A stretch of DNA of 33,554 nt, taken from Larix sibirica (Eukaryota; Streptophyta; Pinopsida; Pinales; Pinaceae). Both the position numbers and the translations under genes were made by a program. Under the pieces are notes generated by a model that searched no databases, was not told where the DNA came from, and saw only the letters and a program-made list of their open reading frames with translations. The number at the start of each line of letters is the position of its first letter. The stretch's first letter is position 1. Where the stretch lies: positions 1 through 33,554 of the forward strand of contig NWUY0304429198.1 in the NCBI GenBank assembly GCA_004151065.3, written 5' to 3'. This document shows, in pieces, positions 1 through 10,679 of this stretch.

Positions 1-20
1 TCGAACGAACCTGGCCCTTA

Positions 21-79
21 GAAGGTGGAAAATTGACTAACAGGACTGGGCGTCAGGGGATCGCCTTACCCTTTCTTTA
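21..79 (+). repeat. Dispersed repeat X, copy 1
   Basis: This segment carries the 20-mer TGACTAACAGGACTGGGCGT (34-53), which recurs exactly at 14542-14561. The flanking GAAGGTGG and the downstream CCTTACCCTTTCTT are also echoed near 14400 and 14625. Shorter versions, sharing only the TTGACTAACA core, lie at 14400-14420 and 16019-16038. This pattern of partial copies is typical of short dispersed repeats in plant mitochondrial DNA. Confidence 0.75.
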
Positions 80-96
80 TTAAAGTTTACCACTCT

Positions 97-119
97 GCGC
101 GCGCGCACATAAAAAAAAA
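97..119. repeat. (GC)n microsatellite plus poly-A
   Basis: Five GC units are followed by CACAT and a run of nine A. This is simple sequence with no evident function. Confidence 0.8.
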
Positions 120-165
120 GGTTAGTTCATTATTACATACGTCAGAATACTGTCATGTTGTTGAT

Positions 166-360
166 AAAGGGAGAGCAGGTCGAGTGGTCGAGGGTCCGAA
201 GGAGCCTAGAATATAATAGGGGCCCTAAATAGAATCCCCCCCCTTTGGTCGAGCCTTCTCCCTTCAGTATGGAGAGATAGAGAGCAGGTCCGAAGGAGAT
301 AGACCTATCCTGATCTTTTTTCCCTATAATATAGGTCGAGCCCTATCGGTCGAGGGGAAT
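166..360. repeat. Degenerate GGTCGAG / GCAGGTCCGAAGGAG repeats
   Basis: The motif GAGCAGGTC occurs at about 174 and 283, CCGAAGGAG at about 197 and 290, and GGTCGAG at least four times, two of them next to TATAATATAGG-like sequence. The block looks like an internally duplicated purine-rich segment. No coding frame is supported. The 77-codon minus-strand frame just downstream (397-630) has no protein-like features that I can defend. Confidence 0.5.
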
Positions 361-884
361 CCTCTCCCCATTGCAAACCTCATCGTTATTATCCGGTCAG
401 AAGTGCAGTAGACTCGTGTGAAAGCCTTCTATTAGAATATGAGCAGTTGTTGGAATATAGGAGTGTGAAACCCTCAAACCAGCAAGTACCAAGCAGGCAA
501 AAGCAACGCTAGCCCTATCATATAATAAGAGCTCCCCACATGGTAGCAATCCAGGTTGATCCTTTAGAGGTGCCTCAGATAGGTAGCCACCAATAGTATA
601 AACCGGTCGGGGTGGTAGAAGCATTAACACATTGGTGCCTCAGTTCAGATAGATAATCCGCCTGGTCCAGCTCAGATAGATCGAATGAAATCCCTCAACC
701 CTGAATAAAAGTAGACAAATTGAACAAGTGGATGCTATTTCATGTTCCTTTTCTTTTTCGATCCAATCTTGCTTCGAGAGTTACTACTGTACTTACTTGC
801 CTGATCCCATTTACAGACGGGATCAGGGCTAAACCCTTCATTAAGTCTTTGGATAGGCCACCTCAAATAAAAATACGAATCAAC

Positions 885-932
885 AACCGCTCGCTTACGG
901 GCGAGCCTTACTAAATTACCTTACGGGCGGTT
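885..932. repeat. Nested inverted repeat
   Basis: AACCGC (885-890) pairs with GCGGTT (927-932). Inside it GCTCGC (889-894) pairs with GCGAGC (901-906). CTTACGGGCG is also present twice as a direct repeat. The structure is small, and a cruciform or a processing signal are equally possible. The 64-codon plus-strand frame ending at 914 runs into it and is not supported as a gene. Confidence 0.6.
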
Positions 933-1169
933 AAATTGGGCGAATAATTAGAATTATTAAACCTATGTTGATAAAGCTAGCTTGGGCGGGTAAAGGTGGC
1001 TTCTGTTCGCTGTTCGCTGCAGAGGGGGAAGAAAAAATAGTAAACAACGAATGCTCATCCTCGGTTTACCGGAACTAGAGCCCAGCTAACGCATGAAACA
1101 ATGTATTAATGCCCATAGGTGGCCAATCCCAAATATAGGCCGTCTGGGTCCTTCGCAACGATAGTTCAT

Positions 1170-1538
1170 TCATGGTCGGTGTATAAATCCTCGTGTTTTA
1201 CATGGATAAATCCTATACCGTAGGGAGCTTATCCCTCTGCAGGAGCTTTGTCCAACAGTAACCCGAGCCGATTTCCCTATAGTGGACCCGGATTCGGCCA
1301 TCCAACTACACGTAGGGAAGGACGCTTGCAAGAGGTAGGAGTAAACCATGAAAATAGATACCACCTGCGATTCATAGATCTCCGATCGGAAACCCTTTAT
1401 GCCATCCATCAAAAAAAGCACCCCATCCATAATTATGAAAAGATACCCGGGGGGCCAGCTCATATAGCTATGTCCAACTATAGCTCGGAACGGGGACCCA
1501 ACCAAGGTGAATGTTTATATGGACTGCTGTGTTGTTAA
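1170..1538. other. Segment open on both strands
   Basis: A 111-codon frame lies on the minus strand (1170-1505) and a 96-codon frame on the plus strand (1248-1538, non-ATG start) over the same DNA. The plus frame has a varied composition (R, H, N, E, Y) and could be a gene remnant. Neither product is recognised. Overlap on opposite strands means at most one is real, and both may be chance. Confidence 0.2.
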
Positions 1539-2857
1539 ATCTGTATCAAGCCAACAGGTTGCCTGCTCCGACCTGTAGCTTAGTAAAAAGCGTATTACGA
1601 GGAATCCGTATCAAGATATAGATGGCAACTCGCACATTATAAAGCATATGCATTATATTGTTTCCCACATCCCTCCCCCAGGTAGCGGCAGCTCTGTATC
1701 TGTAGCGGGCTGAAGGGTTAAGGCGTTAGCACTTCTCGTCCAGGGGGAAGTATTATTTGCTAATTATTAATTAACCCGCAGTGTAAACGTTCCTCCATCC
1801 ATCCCGGGTTAAAGCAGTATGACCCAACCAAGGTCAAGGGGAATGTTGCTCTACCGTATAACACCATTGACACGACCCTTTCCAAAGTAAAAGTAAATTA
1901 CAAGGGCCAGTCTCTAACCATACTTTCCAAGGCCAAACTAACCATAAAATTCAACTAGGCACCACGCACCATTGCAACGGGTGCCACCACCACTTGAAAA
2001 ATTGAACTGGTACTATAAAAACACCGTCATTTCTGGTACGTGTTAAAGAGAACAGTTCTCACGTAGACAACCATTTTTATAACGGGCTATCCAACTAATC
2101 TAACTCGAGCGTGCTGGCAGGAAAGAAAGTAACATAAATCCTAACTTTGTATTCCTGTCCATCCTTCACAGCTCCACCGGTGGGAGGATATCCCCATGCA
2201 CTAAGTTACATAGAGTTGTTCAAGCCATGCTACTACTATGAGCCATAAGAAGAAGTACGGGAAGGTACGGAAAAAAGCGAACAATAGGTGATTACACTTT
2301 CGTTACCTGTTCTCGATTAAGCCCGGAAAGTTGTTAAGGAGTTTTTATACGTGCTGTTTTCAATTATTATCTCCCATGCTCCCAGGAATGAAGTCGTGAT
2401 TTTAAGCAGGCGTGTTAACTGTTCGATTAAAAGGGAGGAGTATTTGGATGGTGCCCCCTGTCTGTTCTCGTTACACCGTGTCAGGGGTTTTTTCCACAGG
2501 GAATAAGGGAAATAATCCAATGGGACTCCAATCCACCCATATGTATGTATGGGATTTACTACTCCTGTATCCATAGGTCTTCTGCTGTGTTGGGTGTGGT
2601 GGGACCGAACATGGGCCATTGGTAACTACTACTGCGATAGTTAAGGTAGGTTGCGATAATTAAGGGTGCGTTATACCGCTTCATATACCTCCTAGGTATC
2701 TAATATACTATTGGTAATAATATCAGGAGCTAGCTCTAATCCGCTATAAATATTCCCTACTACTCTGCTACTACTAAACGAGAAAATATAGATCTGATCT
2801 CATATGTATGTGATTATTCCGATCAAATAATATACTAATATGGCTGGTAGGATACCC

Positions 2858-2874
2858 AGGTAGGTAGGTAGGTG
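2858..2874 (+). repeat. (AGGT)n microsatellite
   Basis: About four tandem AGGT units. Confidence 0.8.
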
Positions 2875-4179
2875 GTTATCCACTGCCGGTACTACTCCTA
2901 CTCCATGTCTGTAAATATGCCAGTAAGTGCCAGATGGTTTCTATGCACTAATCTATTGTGTAAAAAGAAATCAATACGTACGTTGATGCGTATTCGGGCT
3001 CCTCATTTGTTAACCCCGAACTTATAGCTACCAAAAGGATACACCACGTATAGGTCCGATGATGAGGTTACACGAAAGCTACATAGCATATAATTTTTAT
3101 AAGTTTTAGGTCATACAAATCCGATAGAGGCAGACTCTGCTCATTGGGAAGAATCCATATGGTATAGTTAAATATAGTATAGTTCTAATTAGCCGTAGGT
3201 GAACTATCCCAGTATAAATAAATCATTTACAAAGCTCTTCAGGCACGTTCCTCCTATTGCTGTTTCAGGTCTTCTATTATGTCCAGACCCTAAGGTTTCA
3301 GACCTCCAGTGTCCAGGCCTATTTCATATATTGATTGAATAGTTTCAATACTATATATAGTCCTTGCCAAATATCGAAGTCAGGGAAAAGAATAAAAAAC
3401 ATTCCCTATTGATTGTCAGAGGGTCGTTTCACTTGCCCATTCAATTTGACTCGCCTCTTTAGTTAGTTAAACTAGTTGCATAAGCCTTGGCCTTAGCTTA
3501 GCTACTAAGCATGGTCTCCTCTTACCTCTTGCGATTCTTTATTATAACGAATCTAGTTCCACTAGGTCCAAGTTATAATAAAAAACGGAAGAAGAAATCT
3601 GGATATAATTCCACTGGCTCTACCTTTACAACCTGCTACTATATTATATCACATTGAGACATTTAACTTGATGGGTACGGTGAGGCCATTTGCCCATAGC
3701 CAGTTATCATCCAGTCACATTGTTTTGTCCACAGGGTTTTATTATGTATGCCGATACTGCGTTGCTATTATCCTACGGGTAGCTCTATAATCTGCTTATA
3801 ATCAGGCAGGCTATTCCACTAATCCAATGAGAGGCTGCTAATTATACTACAGTGCAATGGGGAGGAATAATAAAAATAATCAATGGGAATAATCCAATGG
3901 GAGATACTCCTACATATACCCTTCACTCGAGCTAATAGATGGGGACTAATCCAAAAAATGGGGGACTACTCCCACAGCTAGTTCGTGCCCTATAGTCCGT
4001 ACAGTTAATAGGCACACTGAAGCTCGTACGTGCAAGTTCTAACAACTGTATAATACTAAAATAATTTTGATTTGCTTGTTGTTCCTGTTCACCCGATGTC
4101 TTGCCAGCTTCCACCACTCTGTTCGCTCACGATTCGAAGTCCGCGAAATCCGCGTCAGGAACCCACCATAGTAGGATCA

Positions 4180-4195
4180 ATATATATATATATAT
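4180..4195. repeat. (AT)n microsatellite
   Basis: About eight AT units, flanked by GATCA on both sides (GGATCA before, TGATCA after), so the run sits inside a small palindrome. Confidence 0.85.
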
Positions 4196-4804
4196 GATCA
4201 AATATCTACGTTTTTTTCCACAGCTAAGAAACAATAAGGGCAATATTAACTAGTGGTGTAGTAGTGGAGAAGGGGACTGCTCAGAATATAGGATAGTTAT
4301 CTCATTTGGTAGGCTTCCCATATTTTATTTGCTGGCTGTTGCATATTGCATATAGGCAGCCCCAAGGCATCGGCGGCAGAGAATAACTATGCTGCTATGA
4401 ATAAGTCCCTTCCTTAATTCAAATTATGCTTATAGAGTAGAGGCAAGCCCATATATCACAACATTAGCTTTACATATTGGCTATGTTATTGCTCTGACAG
4501 CCCTCCCGAGGGAAAAAAGGGGGTCGCTCTAAAGCCAATAGCAAATTCCTTACTATACTACCCTCGGGTCTGTTAGCTAGCCAGTAAGTAGCTAGCCAGG
4601 ATTCCCCTTTTTCCATTAGTTATAGTGCAGCATGTGGGCTACAGCTTACTTTACCTACGCTAGTAGTATACCTAAGAATATATATATAATATATACGCTT
4701 AACTTTTTACTTTGCAATGGGTAATCCAAAGAACTCTAAGGCAAGTTCCTTCCTTACATGATGGAAAGGTGCCTTTACTTAATCAAACCACGGAAGCACC
4801 ATAT

Positions 4805-6118
4805 AAAGACCTAGCATAACACAGCCAAAGCCAGAAAGCCACCTCGATCCAGCAGCTGCTTACGTTGCTTACGTTGATGCTTATCTGTTGATTCTGTTGA
4901 TTGTACCGTTGACTTCGTTGATCTTGGACCACCAGCAGCATATCTTACAGTAGCAGATCCATCCAGTTCCGGATGATCCAGTCGGTGAAGCAAAGGCTAC
5001 GGCACCTATAGCACCAGTTCCATATGATCCAATTGCTTACTTATCATAGTAGCATACTTTCCAGTTATTAGATCCAGACCCAGTTCCTGATCGTGATCCA
5101 GATTCATACCCATCACCAATAGCAAAGACAGGAGCAAAGGCAAAGGCAAATACAAAGGTAGCATCATATATAGAGCCATATACGGATCCTACAGCACTAG
5201 TTTACCAGTAGCTTATTTAGTAGATTCTGTTTATGCAGTGGATTGATCCAGTTGATTAAGCTTTTTATTCTGTTAAAGATCGAGAACCACCAGTAACAAA
5301 TCCAAAAGCCCCCATTGCATGCATATACAGCTAGGCTTATAGTAGGCAGCTAGAGCAGCAGTTCCCGTAAGTGGAGATAAAATATCCACAACGACCTTCG
5401 TTCGGTTCCAAATCCATATGCAGATGCGCAGGTGCAGAGGTAACAGAAGCAGGAGCAGGTCTAATTGCATATCCACCAGTAGTACAGTAGTAGATTCAGT
5501 TAAAGGTGCAGGAGCAGCATAAGCAAGGGTAGATACCATAAGTAGTAGCATCACCAATTGCAAAAAAGGTAGTCCGGGGTGAAGCTTATCCACTAGCACG
5601 AGTAGCATATACATACCTAGATCCATACCCAGAGCTGCCAGTCAGTAATAGATCCAGATACAGAGTCAGATGCTCGTAGTAAAGATCGAGAGCCATACTG
5701 TAGAGAACGAGATCCAGGCCTTCGTGATCGTGCTTCTGTCAATTCTTTTCAAGATGATGCAGTAGTGAAAGCACCAGTCCCAGAAGAAGATACAGCAGCA
5801 GAGCTAGATGTTTATCCGGTTTTTTCACTAGTTTCATCATATCTCGCATTTGATCCGGATCCAGTCGTTGAACCAGTAGATCCTGTAGAGCCAGCCAATG
5901 TTGAGCCAGTTGGTTCAGCCGTTGATGAAGCAGTCGATGCGATTGGTAAAGCAAGTGATTAAGAGGTTCCAGTAGCAGTAGACCCAGCAGAACTACCAGC
6001 ACCAGCAACAGAGGTAGTAGAGGTGGGAGCATGCATCCTCGCCAGGAGCAGGAGCAAAGCCAGCAACATACCTTACAATAGAGCCAAACGCGCAGGCATA
6101 AGAAAGAAGAGCCAGTAA
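4805..6118. repeat. Trinucleotide-periodic tract 1, open on both strands
   Basis: This is about 1.3 kb of degenerate triplet-periodic sequence built from GATCCAGTT-, GCAGGAGCA- and CCAGTAGCA-like units. On the plus strand, frames read Asp-Pro-Val-rich peptides (for example DPDPVPDRDPDSYP near 5083). On the minus strand, a different frame reads a Gly/Ser/Thr/Ala-rich peptide (for example STGSTGSTTGSGSN near 5857). Stops are few, and the open phase changes several times, as expected after single-base indels. Opposite-strand openness is a property of such repeats, so it does not by itself prove coding. It is the largest of seven similar places in the window. Alternatives are a decayed low-complexity protein gene, or a minisatellite that was never translated. 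Confidence 0.65.
5621..5962 (+). pseudogene. Open frame of 113 codons inside tract 1 (unrecognised)
   Basis: This frame is open from just after a TAG at 5618 to a TAA at 5960. It has no ATG; the first alternative start is GTG at 5765. The upstream half is charged and non-repetitive (a KDREPYCRERDP-like stretch, then SVNSFQDDAVV). The downstream half is acidic and Pro/Val-rich (DPDPVVEPVDPVEP, then a VDEAVDAIGKASD end). After the stop the same phase stays open for another 51 codons to 6115. No domain is recognised. The lack of a start, the phase break upstream and the minus-strand openness make a functional gene unlikely. I call it a possible remnant. Confidence 0.3.
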
Positions 6119-7343
6119 CAGGGGAAGAGGCACCATCAGTAGGTCGAGAGCCTGATTCTGACTGCAGCCCTGAGCGATATTTCAGTAGATTTCTCGAGAT
6201 TCAGTTCGTGAAGTGGTAAAGAAATCCATAGAAACAAGGCCCCAGGAAAGTATTTTCATGGCCCATAGTTGACATTATGAGGACTTCTTTTTATGCTTTT
6301 TATATGTAAAAACTTCAAAGCATATATTCCGTAAATTCAGAGTCTATTTCAAGCCTGACTTAGCTCCTTATCTAAGGGAGGGAATGACTAATTGCAATTT
6401 TTTTTTCATTCACCTTATTTTCTGAAATTATTATTCATGAATAGGTTTTCTGCTGTGCTAGTGCTTTTTTTAGCTCAAACCTATTTACCAAATTAAAAGA
6501 GCATGGCACGACTTCAAATGTCAGTGTGCTGTAAGGTACTTTTCAAATGCTTATCGAACCTGCTGGAGCTGCATTTTTAGGGCTGGTGCCTCTGATTTGG
6601 AACAGAACTTTTGGTGAGGAACAAATGCTTTGAATGCACACACATAATCTTGAAACAAATAATCTTTTCTAATTAATTAGCATATCTGGCCTGACCCTCA
6701 TTTCAAGTGTTTACTGGTAGTGAACAGGCTCTATTTTTGGCTTGATGCACATTGGTTCATAGCTTAAAAGGGCATGCTAAAATATCTCTTCTTGCATATG
6801 ACAGCCACCAGTTATTTTATCCTTTTATTGCACCTACAGGACTCTTGATCATTATGTTCATAAGCTGATCTTCAAAACTACTCTCTCATTATACCACAGT
6901 TGTTCCACTAGTGTGTAAATCTGCTATAAATACTTCCTAAAATGACAGATGCAATTTGAGGGTTAACAGGGTGATCCTAAAACAACTTTGACATGGTAAA
7001 AACCCGCTTCAATGGCATATCGGAAACAAGAAAGGGTAATAAATGACCCTCATGGAGGAACACCCAAGCATAAAGGAGGCCAGGTGCATTTTCAATTGTG
7101 AATTAGGGCGTTGCATTTCTTGTTGATGAGGTCTGCCCTAATGAGAGGGGTCCCAACAACTGAAAGTAAAATCCTTATTCAATATTTACATTTCTTGTTG
7201 AAGAGGTTGGCCCTGGCCCAATAGAAAAATAGACATATAAGACTCATTTCAAAGGAGAAAAGGGTAAAAACTAATATACTATATTGCATATCTATGTTTG
7301 TTTAACTTTACCATTTAAATAGGTGACCCATTGAATTTAATCC
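6119..7343. other. AT-rich intergenic stretch
   Basis: No gene is supported and all six frames are densely stopped. The stretch contains one clear imperfect direct repeat (7114-7139 and 7189-7214) and several short T- or A-runs. The texture differs from the neighbouring periodic tract, so it may have a different origin. Confidence 0.6.
7114..7214 (+). repeat. Direct repeat, 26 bp, two copies
   Basis: Copy 1 is 7114-7139 and copy 2 is 7189-7214. Both begin CATTTCTTGTTGA and end GCCCT, with about three mismatches. Their centres are 75 bp apart. Confidence 0.8.
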
Positions 7344-7344
7344 A

Positions 7345-7348
7345 TTTT

Positions 7349-7380
<32 letters not shown>

Positions 7381-7381
7381 T
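7345..7381 (+). repeat. (TTTTG)n microsatellite
   Basis: A poly-T run leads into about five TTTTG units and ends in another T run. Such pentanucleotide runs are slippage-prone. Confidence 0.9.
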
Positions 7382-7577
7382 CGTATGTTTAAGGTATGTA
7401 TAAGGCTTTTATAGTTATAACCGCTCACCGTAATTACTTATATAATAGAACCCATATAGAACTGGTAACCCTTAAGTAAGGATCGCCGCCCCCCTCTCCT
7501 AACCTAAGAACCAGAGCCTTCTCACCATTGGGCTTGTAGCCTCTTCAACAGCGCTATAGTCTTCTCTTCACCATATA

Positions 7578-7952
7578 ATGCTAGAAGTATCTGAACCATA
7601 TAACCTGCCCCCACAGGTTGTTATTTTTGGAGAACCAAAACGGGGCATAAATTTTTATGGAAGGGAAAGGACTGGCAACAAAAGACTAATCAAGATTGAG
7701 CCTTGCTTCATTGAAAGCCATTCATGGTTTGCTTCGGGAACTGTTAATTGAAATGCTCTTGCTGATTCAATTGATTCTGTTGGTTCTAATGATTCTGGTA
7801 ATGCTCCGGGAACTGAGGAAGCTGGTAATCCCGTTTCAACTTATTATGTAAATGTTGGTTCAACTGATGCTTCTTCAAAGACCGGGAACTAAGGCTATGG
7901 AACAACTTATTGAAGCTTTACTCTTACTAAAACTATAAGACCCACCCATTAA
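7578..7952 (+). pseudogene. Short ORF followed in frame by a Gly/Ala/Ser/Asn/Thr tract
   Basis: An ATG at 7578 opens 57 codons, ending with TGA at 7749. The first ~45 residues are non-repetitive and mostly basic, with VVIFGEPKRG, then GRERTGNKRLIKIEPCFIES. The same phase continues past the TGA for 46 codons without a stop as a low-complexity segment (DSIDSVGSNDSGNAPGTEEA, then STYYVNVGSTDASS). Two more stops follow (TAA 7890, TGA 7911) before the end at 7950. The two-part layout, basic head then Gly/Ala/Ser tail, resembles the locus at 22422-22941, where a CFIE motif is also found. The product is unrecognised. It may be a decayed gene, or one in which stops are removed by editing, which I cannot test. 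Confidence 0.4.
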
Positions 7953-8460
7953 CTATATACTTCGTGAAGATAATTACGAGCTCATTGCCTTTACGCTAGT
8001 ACATGCCACTAGTCGAGCGATCCAGGTGTTGAACTAGATGCCGATACTCCACATGCCAAGTTTCAATGCCAGGCTTCATACATTCAATTGCCGAGAGTCA
8101 TACAAGAATCGATGATTGATGCCAGGAATCTATGTGGCTACAGGGAAGGTAATAAGCTAATTGGACTAATATGGGGAACCAACAAGGGGGAATAATAATC
8201 AAATATTATACCGATTTATATGTTTAACTTTGAATGGACTTAATACATATATATATGTATTGGCATATAAGAATTTTAGTTTAATAGTTCCAACCAGTTG
8301 CCGAGAACCCTCCCCATAGGCATGCCCACCAATTTCATCCATATCCCTACATAATAACAGCTGCATTATAATAAGGACTTAGTTCCTTAGAGTAAAATAA
8401 ATAGGTTAAGTAACTAGCCTTAGTAAGCTCCGTAAGGTAAGGTCTACTTACGACCAGTTC
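7953..8460. other. Intergenic stretch, no gene seen
   Basis: Nothing coding is supported. The stretch contains an ATATATATGTAT patch near 8250 and several direct CCGAGA/CCAGG fragments. TAAG and GGTAAGG words are frequent near 8400-8450. Confidence 0.55.
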
Positions 8461-8490
8461 CGGCCTTTAAGGTACTAGTAGCCATAAGGT

Positions 8491-8682
8491 CTAGCCAGTA
8501 GTCATAGCCATAAAAAAGTGTATAGCAGCCCAGTTGTAGCATGAGTTCAAGTAATTGCCACCAGTCCAAGAGCAGCAGCCACCATAATAGAATTCCAGTC
8601 AGTGCCACACAACCCTCATTTTTTTGTCATTGCCATACAGACAAAAGCTGTAGTGTAATAACTCATAGTTGTTTCTGTGGAA
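8491..8682 (-). pseudogene. Tyr/Gly/Trp/Asn-rich broken frame
   Basis: On the minus strand one phase is open from 8682 to 8602, has a TGA at 8601-8599, and is open again to a TAG at 8493-8491. The translated composition is rich in Tyr, Trp, Gly, Cys and Asn (EFYYGGCCSWTGGNYLNS). It is the shortest of the seven low-complexity open tracts. No start codon fits a real gene and no product is recognised. Confidence 0.3.
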
Positions 8683-8700
8683 CTAAGGCTAAGCTAAGGC

Positions 8701-10205
8701 TCTTTCTTATTACCTAATGGCCGGTATGAAATATGTAAAGGTTTTAGACCCAGCATGGAGGTGGGAACCCATTTCCCCATTGCAGCGCATTGATCCCGGG
8801 ATAGGGGGCATAGACAAAGACATTGAGAGACATGTTTTTAACTTACGAACATATCGTGGAGACCTCATTGCGGCCATACCTACCTAAACTCCACATCAAA
8901 AAGAAATAGCTTCTTCTATGTGCAGTCAACGTAAGGAGAAAGGAGAAAGGAAGGGGGATTCATCTTCTTTCCCATAAAAATGATAAGGTCTGGCATGGGC
9001 GGCGTTGTTGATGATTTATCTCATTGGTTGGACGGGAATAGGTAGGAATGACGATGGAAATGGTTGGGTGCCATACCCTCTTGATTGGATATTTCCCTTA
9101 TTCACCGTAGTGATAGAAAAGTCTCCATTAGGCCCACACGGACTCTTTCTTTCATGTCCATAAATTCAGTCGGTAGCCTGCCCACTAGTCGGTAGGCTGG
9201 TCATGCAGGTCGGTATCCAAACTACTTTGTATGTTTCACTGGTGGTAGTAGCCCCCCTATACTTGAACAAAGTGCTTGGAAGCAACTGTAAGTCTATTGG
9301 TTCTCTCTTCTCTCGCCCACCCCCTATGCCCAACAACAGGTCGGATAGGCTAATAAAGATAGGCAGTAACCATCTAATATAGGCTGGTTCGGTAACATAG
9401 GCTTCGGTAAGAAAGACTGGAACGATAGGCAGCTATATATATAGTTACTTAGAGAGTTCAAGCCGATCTTGTGAAGAAGGTCTTCTAGACTTCCAGTACT
9501 AACTTAGCCTTAAACAAAGAATAGGTTTTTTTTTATTCATCCATGAAAAAGCAATGGAATAGAAAAATCAACCTTATCAGAGCGTAAGCAAAGAAGCTAT
9601 AGGTTTTGTCCATCCATAAAAAAAGTACCACCTCGCGCTCACTCACGAGTTCTTGCTTAACTTCTGTTTTATAAGGCCAAAACTCCACCTGGCAATCGTC
9701 TATGCTCGACTAAACAAGGGAAACGCTCCGAAAGGATATAGTTAATTAAAGAATAAAATTAATTTAATGGGTTCGATGAGGAGATATAAGGTCCCTCCCT
9801 AATAAGGCAAATTTATTAACTAAAACAAGCGAAAGATAGAAGCTGGAATGAAGGCAGCGCAAGGTATTCGCTGGAAATAAAGGCAGAAGGTCAGAGGGAA
9901 GGTAGAGGAATAATCGTTATTCATATACGGTAATGGCAGGCAGGTCAAAGGCATTCAGTATAAAGTCGAAGGATCGTTGGTCAGTTAGGTGCGGAGTGGA
10001 GGTTTTTTTCGAGCGAAGGAAGCGTTAAAGTCAAGGGATAAGTTAGAAGGAAGGTTAACAGTAAGAAAAAAGGCAGTTCGCTTGGAACTGATTTTAGAAA
10101 ATATTCTCATCATTTGACATGGCTTAGATAAACCTACTTCTTAGGGGTTTGTAAACATCATCCCACACTATTGGGACATAAAATTATATATATATATATT
10201 ATACT
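8701..10205. other. Intergenic stretch with small repeats
   Basis: No supportable gene. The stretch holds the GTCGGTAGGCTG repeats (9167-9435), an AGAAAGGAGAAAGGAAGG purine patch near 8936, and an AT run at about 10182-10202. All frames are interrupted at short intervals. Confidence 0.55.
9167..9435 (+). repeat. Degenerate tandem repeat GTCGGTAGGCTG
   Basis: Close units lie at 9167-9180, 9187-9199 and 9207-9218, about 20 bp apart. Looser copies (GGTCGGATAGGCTAA, ATAGGCTGGTTCGGTAACATAGGCTTCGGTAA) continue to about 9435. Confidence 0.6.
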
Positions 10206-10222
10206 GAACTATTCCTCAATCT

Positions 10223-10275
10223 CGTACCTCAATTGAGTCCCTCCGGGCCTTGCCCTCGGAAGGGCAAGCGGCTTC
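10223..10275. repeat. Dispersed repeat C with perfect 8-bp hairpin
   Basis: CGTACCTCAATTGAGTCCCT at 10223 matches the segment at 30724-30751 with few differences. Immediately downstream CTTGCCCT (10249-10256), loop CGGA, and AGGGCAAG (10261-10268) form a perfect GC-rich hairpin. The copy at 30724 lacks the hairpin. It could act as an RNA end-stabilising stem, but this is inference. Confidence 0.65.
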
Positions 10276-10364
10276 GCTCCTTTTCCGGTCGTTTCTATAG
10301 TGGTGGGCAGGATTTAACCTTTCGCTTTGAGCTTTAGCGCCTTGAGACTTACTCACTATATGCC

Positions 10365-10589
10365 GTGGAGGGGCAGGACCTGACAGCTTGGGACCAGGCA
10401 GTCCGCTCGTACATAATTATGAAAAACTTATCATTTTACATTTTAGTTCCAAAAATTATCATATTTAGGGAGTGGGGTCGATCGGCGCACAAAAAGTGGA
10501 TTTTTTCCTGCACATGGCCATTTAAGGATGTTTTACCTAGGATAGCCAAGCATACCCGATTGACTGGTTTCGATCCCAAGAGTTTATAA
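10365..10589 (+). CDS. Hypothetical ORF, 74 codons
   Basis: A non-ATG-started frame overlaps a minus-strand frame over the same bases. The plus-strand product has a varied composition, with a middle hydrophobic stretch (SFYILVPKIIIF) and a basic second half (GRSAHKKW). Just downstream two degenerate repeats around GATCCCAG (about 10569-10690) contain an ACTCAATGACAGGTGG-like unit. No family is recognised, and chance openness is likely. Confidence 0.15.
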   Translation: MEGQDLTAWDQAVRSYIIMKNLSFYILVPKIIIFREWGRSAHKKWIFSCTWPFKDVLPRIAKHTRLTGFDPKSL

Positions 10590-10679
10590 CAAACTATATG
10601 CTGCCACTCAATGACAGGTGGCGGTAGAAGATCCCAGAGTTTATCCACTCAATACCAATACTCGATGATGGTTGGTAGT

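Larger units (their letters stand above)
1540..4804. other. Gene-free intergenic stretch
   Basis: I see no supportable gene, tRNA or rRNA here. The 100-codon minus-strand frame at 2317-2619 and the 61-codon frame at 3932-4117 have no recognisable domain. The stretch holds an AGGT run (2858-2874), a TA run (4180-4195), repeated GCTAGCCAGTAAGTA-type sequence around 4576-4602, and many short AT-rich patches. Confidence 0.6.

Noticed and set aside
4115-4170. GATTCGAAGTCC resembling a tRNA T-arm
   Set aside because: The surrounding bases do not form a cloverleaf on either strand.
5739-6032. 97-codon minus-strand Leu/Pro-rich frame
   Set aside because: It is the out-of-phase reading of a GST/DPV triplet repeat. 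Leu-rich composition comes from CTG/CTT shadows.
7225-7245. CATATAAGA, similar to a plant mitochondrial promoter core (CRTA type)
   Set aside because: The motif is short and frequent by chance in AT-rich DNA, and no gene follows within reach.
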